In this document: positions 62,030-64,000 of the stretch, piece by piece
Position numbering within the stretch: the stretch's first letter is position 1
Layout: each line of letters opens with the position of its first letter
The notes under the pieces: generated by a model
What the model was told of the DNA's origin: nothing
Seen by the model: the letters and a program-made list of their open reading frames with translations, nothing else
Databases searched by the model: none
Translations under genes and position numbers: made by a program
Assembly (NCBI GenBank): GCA_963773665.1
Contig: CAVZBZ010000009.1
Coordinates: forward strand, 62,001 to 126,000
Source: DATJLY01 sp963773665
Lineage (GTDB): Bacteria; Pseudomonadota; Alphaproteobacteria; ATCC43930; CGMCC-115725
Reading direction: 5' to 3'
DNA length: 64,000 bases

Positions 62030-63140
62030 ACCGATGCTCCGCGTGTCGCGCCTCGTCAAATCCTTCGCGCTTTCCGGCGGCGAGATGCGCGCCATCGACG
62101 ATGTCAGCTTCTCGGTGGCGGAGGGCCATTGCTACGCACTCCTCGGACCCAGCGGGTGCGGCAAGACCACGACGCTGCGGTGCGTGGCGGGGCTCGAGCA
62201 TGCCGACAGCGGCAAGATCGAGATCGGCGGCCAGACCGTGTCCGATCCGGCGAACGGCGTCTTCGTGCCGGTGCATGAGCGGTCGATCGGCATGGTGTTC
62301 CAGTCCTATGCGATCTGGCCGCATCTCAATGTGTTCGAAAACGTCGCCTACCCGTTGCGCGTGAAGCGGCCGCGTATGAAGCAAAACGACATCGCCGCGC
62401 GCGTGCAGGATGCGCTGCGTCTCGTCGGTATGGCAGCCATGGCGGACCGTCCGGCAACGCAGCTCTCCGGCGGACAGCAGCAGCGCGTGGCGCTCGCGCG
62501 CGCGATCGTGCGGCAGCCCGCGCTGCTTCTCCTCGACGAGCCGCTCTCGAATCTCGATGCGCGGCTGCGTGAGCAGATGCGGGTCGAGCTCAAGGACATG
62601 ATCGCGCGCATCGGCGTCACCGCTCTTTATGTTACCCACGACCAGACAGAGGCCTTTGCGCTTGCCGATCGCGTGGCCGTTATGGCGCAGGGGCGTATCG
62701 TACAGGCGGGCGCGCCGCGCGAGATCTATGCTCATCCGTCCGCGCCGTTCGTTGCGACCTTCCTCGGTGCTGCGAACGTCGTGCCTGGCCGCGTCGAAGC
62801 GCGCGGGCCAGACGGAATGGCGATCGTGGCGCTGGATGCCAACCCCGACCAGCGCCTCACCGTCGCGACGGAGTGCGGCCCCGGGCAGGCCGTCGAGATC
62901 ATCATCCGGCCGGAGGATGTTCGCCTCGCGCTGCCGGTCGCGAACGGCGCGAATTTGTTGCACGGCCGAATCGCCGGGATCACGTTCCAGGGCAGCGTGA
63001 TCGAGTGCGACCTGGATCTGGGCGGCGTGCGGCTGCGCGCGCTCGTGCATCCATCGGCCGATCTCGCCGATGGTGCGGCGGTCGCGTTTCAGGTCGATCC
63101 GTCGCGCTGCACGGTGTTCCGCAAGGAGGGTGAACGATGA
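62022..63140 (+). CDS. ABC importer ATPase (FbpC/PotA type)
   Basis: 372 residues. Walker A GPSGCGKTT (42-50), signature LSGGQQQRVALARA, Walker B LLLLDEPLSNLD, switch His in TALYVTHDQTEAFALAD, and a C-terminal TOBE domain from about residue 290 (VEIIIRPEDVRLALPV). The operon context ties it to aromatic-oxygenase genes. Confidence 0.95.
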   Translation: MAEPMLRVSRLVKSFALSGGEMRAIDDVSFSVAEGHCYALLGPSGCGKTTTLRCVAGLEHADSGKIEIGGQTVSDPANGVFVPVHERSIGMVFQSYAIWPHLNVFENVAYPLRVKRPRMKQNDIAARVQDALRLVGMAAMADRPATQLSGGQQQRVALARAIVRQPALLLLDEPLSNLDARLREQMRVELKDMIARIGVTALYVTHDQTEAFALADRVAVMAQGRIVQAGAPREIYAHPSAPFVATFLGAANVVPGRVEARGPDGMAIVALDANPDQRLTVATECGPGQAVEIIIRPEDVRLALPVANGANLLHGRIAGITFQGSVIECDLDLGGVRLRALVHPSADLADGAAVAFQVDPSRCTVFRKEGER

Positions 63141-63658
63141 GCGCAGCGGGGCGGCGACACGCGACGCTCGTAACCGTAGCGAAGGCAAACACAAGCCGAC
63201 CGCCACGAATCGAGCAAGTCGCCGGCCACAAAATCCTGCTGCTTGCGAATCTCCTGTCGCGCGGAGCGACCGCTCGCTATCGCAAGCTGCTGGGATTGCC
63301 GCAGGTGGAGTGGCGGATCATCGCGCTTCTCGGGAATATGCCGCCCATGGGCCTGACCGAGCTTGCCCACCGTGCCGGTCTCGACAAGAGCCAGATCTGC
63401 CGCGGCGTGAACAACCTGGCCCGGCGCAAGCTGGTAGCGCGCGGTAGCGATCCCGACGACAGCCGCGCAGTTCAACTCTCGCTCACTCACCGTGGCACAG
63501 AGCTTTTCGAGAAGCTGATCGAAGCAGCGCAGCAGCGGAACGCCTTCCTCATCGGGGATCTGCCGGTGCAGAAACGCGCAATCTTCCTCGATGTGGTGGA
63601 GCAGCTCATATCGCGCGCGCGGCTGATGATGGAAACGGATCCGGAGGCACGCGGATGA
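63137..63658 (+). CDS. MarR-family transcriptional regulator
   Basis: 173 residues, overlapping the ATPase stop by four bases. Winged helix: PPMGLTELAHRAGLDKSQIC, RGVNNLARRKLVARGSDPDD, then RAVQLSLTHRGTELFEKL. Regulators at the end of aromatic-catabolism operons usually respond to the substrate; the inverted repeat at 57126 is a candidate site. Confidence 0.9.
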   Translation: MSAAGRRHATLVTVAKANTSRPPRIEQVAGHKILLLANLLSRGATARYRKLLGLPQVEWRIIALLGNMPPMGLTELAHRAGLDKSQICRGVNNLARRKLVARGSDPDDSRAVQLSLTHRGTELFEKLIEAAQQRNAFLIGDLPVQKRAIFLDVVEQLISRARLMMETDPEARG

Positions 63659-63906
63659 AGCCCCGATACCGCGCCGACCATATCGGCAGTTTCGGCGCAA
63701 GGCGAGGATGTCGCGCATTCTACGACGCGCTCGTCAACGCGCTCGCCAACAGCGGCACCGCACGGACCGAGTCAGCGAATCGGCCACCCGTGACGATGGA
63801 CGAGTGCGAGACCTTACTAAACAAATACCCGCTCGAACTCATCGCGGCGCAACTCGTCGCCTGCAACGGCGGCCTCGCGTGGTCGATCAAGACCGCAGGA
63901 GCATGA
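63655..63906 (+). CDS. 83-residue ORF with MetE-like first residues
   Basis: Begins four bases inside the MarR stop. MKPRYRADHIGSF resembles the start of MetE-like methionine-synthase-family proteins (RADHVGS), but the following sequence (MDECETLLNKYPLELIAAQL) does not continue that family. It may be a stub of a truncated gene or an unrelated small protein. Confidence 0.4.
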   Translation: MKPRYRADHIGSFGARRGCRAFYDALVNALANSGTARTESANRPPVTMDECETLLNKYPLELIAAQLVACNGGLAWSIKTAGA

Positions 63907-64000
63907 ATGCCCCGAGAATGTCTGCGCCACGCGTCCTTACTTTCCAGTCGGTGCCGTCGACGATCCCACCCCCTCGATGCTGACCCCTTCCTGGCTCAAG
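63907..64000 (+). other. right edge, unresolved
   Basis: A frame starting at ATG 63977 (MLTPSWLK) runs off the window and could be the start of the next operon gene; too short to assign. Confidence 0.25.

Noticed and set aside
63655..63906. Calling a methionine synthase (MetE-like) gene
   Set aside because: Only the first dozen residues resemble the family; the rest does not continue it.

Overview
The window is high-GC (about 60-65 % by eye), densely coded bacterial DNA. The gene families (SsuA/TauA-type binding protein, MBG/YDG-repeat adhesin, DUF3775, many small stress genes, xanthine-dehydrogenase-type operon) and TTGA-N6-TCAA promoter boxes fit an alphaproteobacterium, most likely Hyphomicrobiales (Rhizobiales). 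This placement is inference; there is no rRNA or tRNA gene to anchor it.

Layout. 1-5.8 kb: a two-partner secretion pair, a repetitive TpsA-like adhesin (5' end outside the window) facing its TpsB/FhaC-type outer-membrane pore. 6-13.3 kb: ordinary chromosomal genes (MaoC hydratase, MATE exporter with divergent MarR regulator, Gfo/Idh/MocA oxidoreductase, DUF952, membrane protein, orphan ABC binding protein, two small proteins, cold-shock protein with a clear terminator). 13.5-53 kb: a stress and anoxia island. It carries an acyl-ACP-synthetase/ACP/acyltransferase fusion, a five-gene ABC-2 exporter operon, four stand-alone CBS-pair proteins, Hsp20, two alpha/beta hydrolases, GYD, BON, PEBP/YbhB and CapA proteins, an RNA-repair set (archease, RtcB, a THUMP protein, RtcA, an RNase Z-like metallo-hydrolase), an archaeal-type S-adenosylmethionine synthetase with a phosphoribosyltransferase, a lone receiver, a PaoABC-like molybdenum hydroxylase operon with two nitroreductases, and an operon NAD(P)H oxidoreductase - acyl-CoA synthetase - E1alpha - E1beta - E2 - ACP. 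53-64 kb: accessory catabolic DNA with three Rieske oxygenase genes (one internally deleted), VOC and GST genes, a prophage relic, an iron/thiamine-type ABC importer and a MarR regulator in one operon.

The main observation is that 13 FNR/FixK-type palindromes (TTGA-N6-TCAA, five of them exact TTGAT-N4-ATCAA) lie in the 13.5-53 kb segment, nearly one per transcription unit, and I found none in the flanks. At five of them a -10-like hexamer lies 31-32 bp away, the geometry of class II FNR activation. The segment therefore reads as one oxygen-responsive regulon combining RNA repair, energy sensing (CBS), protein protection (Hsp20), redox enzymes and 2-oxoacid oxidation. No fnr/fixK gene is in the window.

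Several relics mark past rearrangement inside the island: a 70-bp fragment of an NAD(P)H oxidoreductase gene whose intact homologue lies 28 kb away, an N-terminal nitroreductase fragment in frame with the phosphoribosyltransferase, and a short piece of a LigD-type DNA ligase active site.
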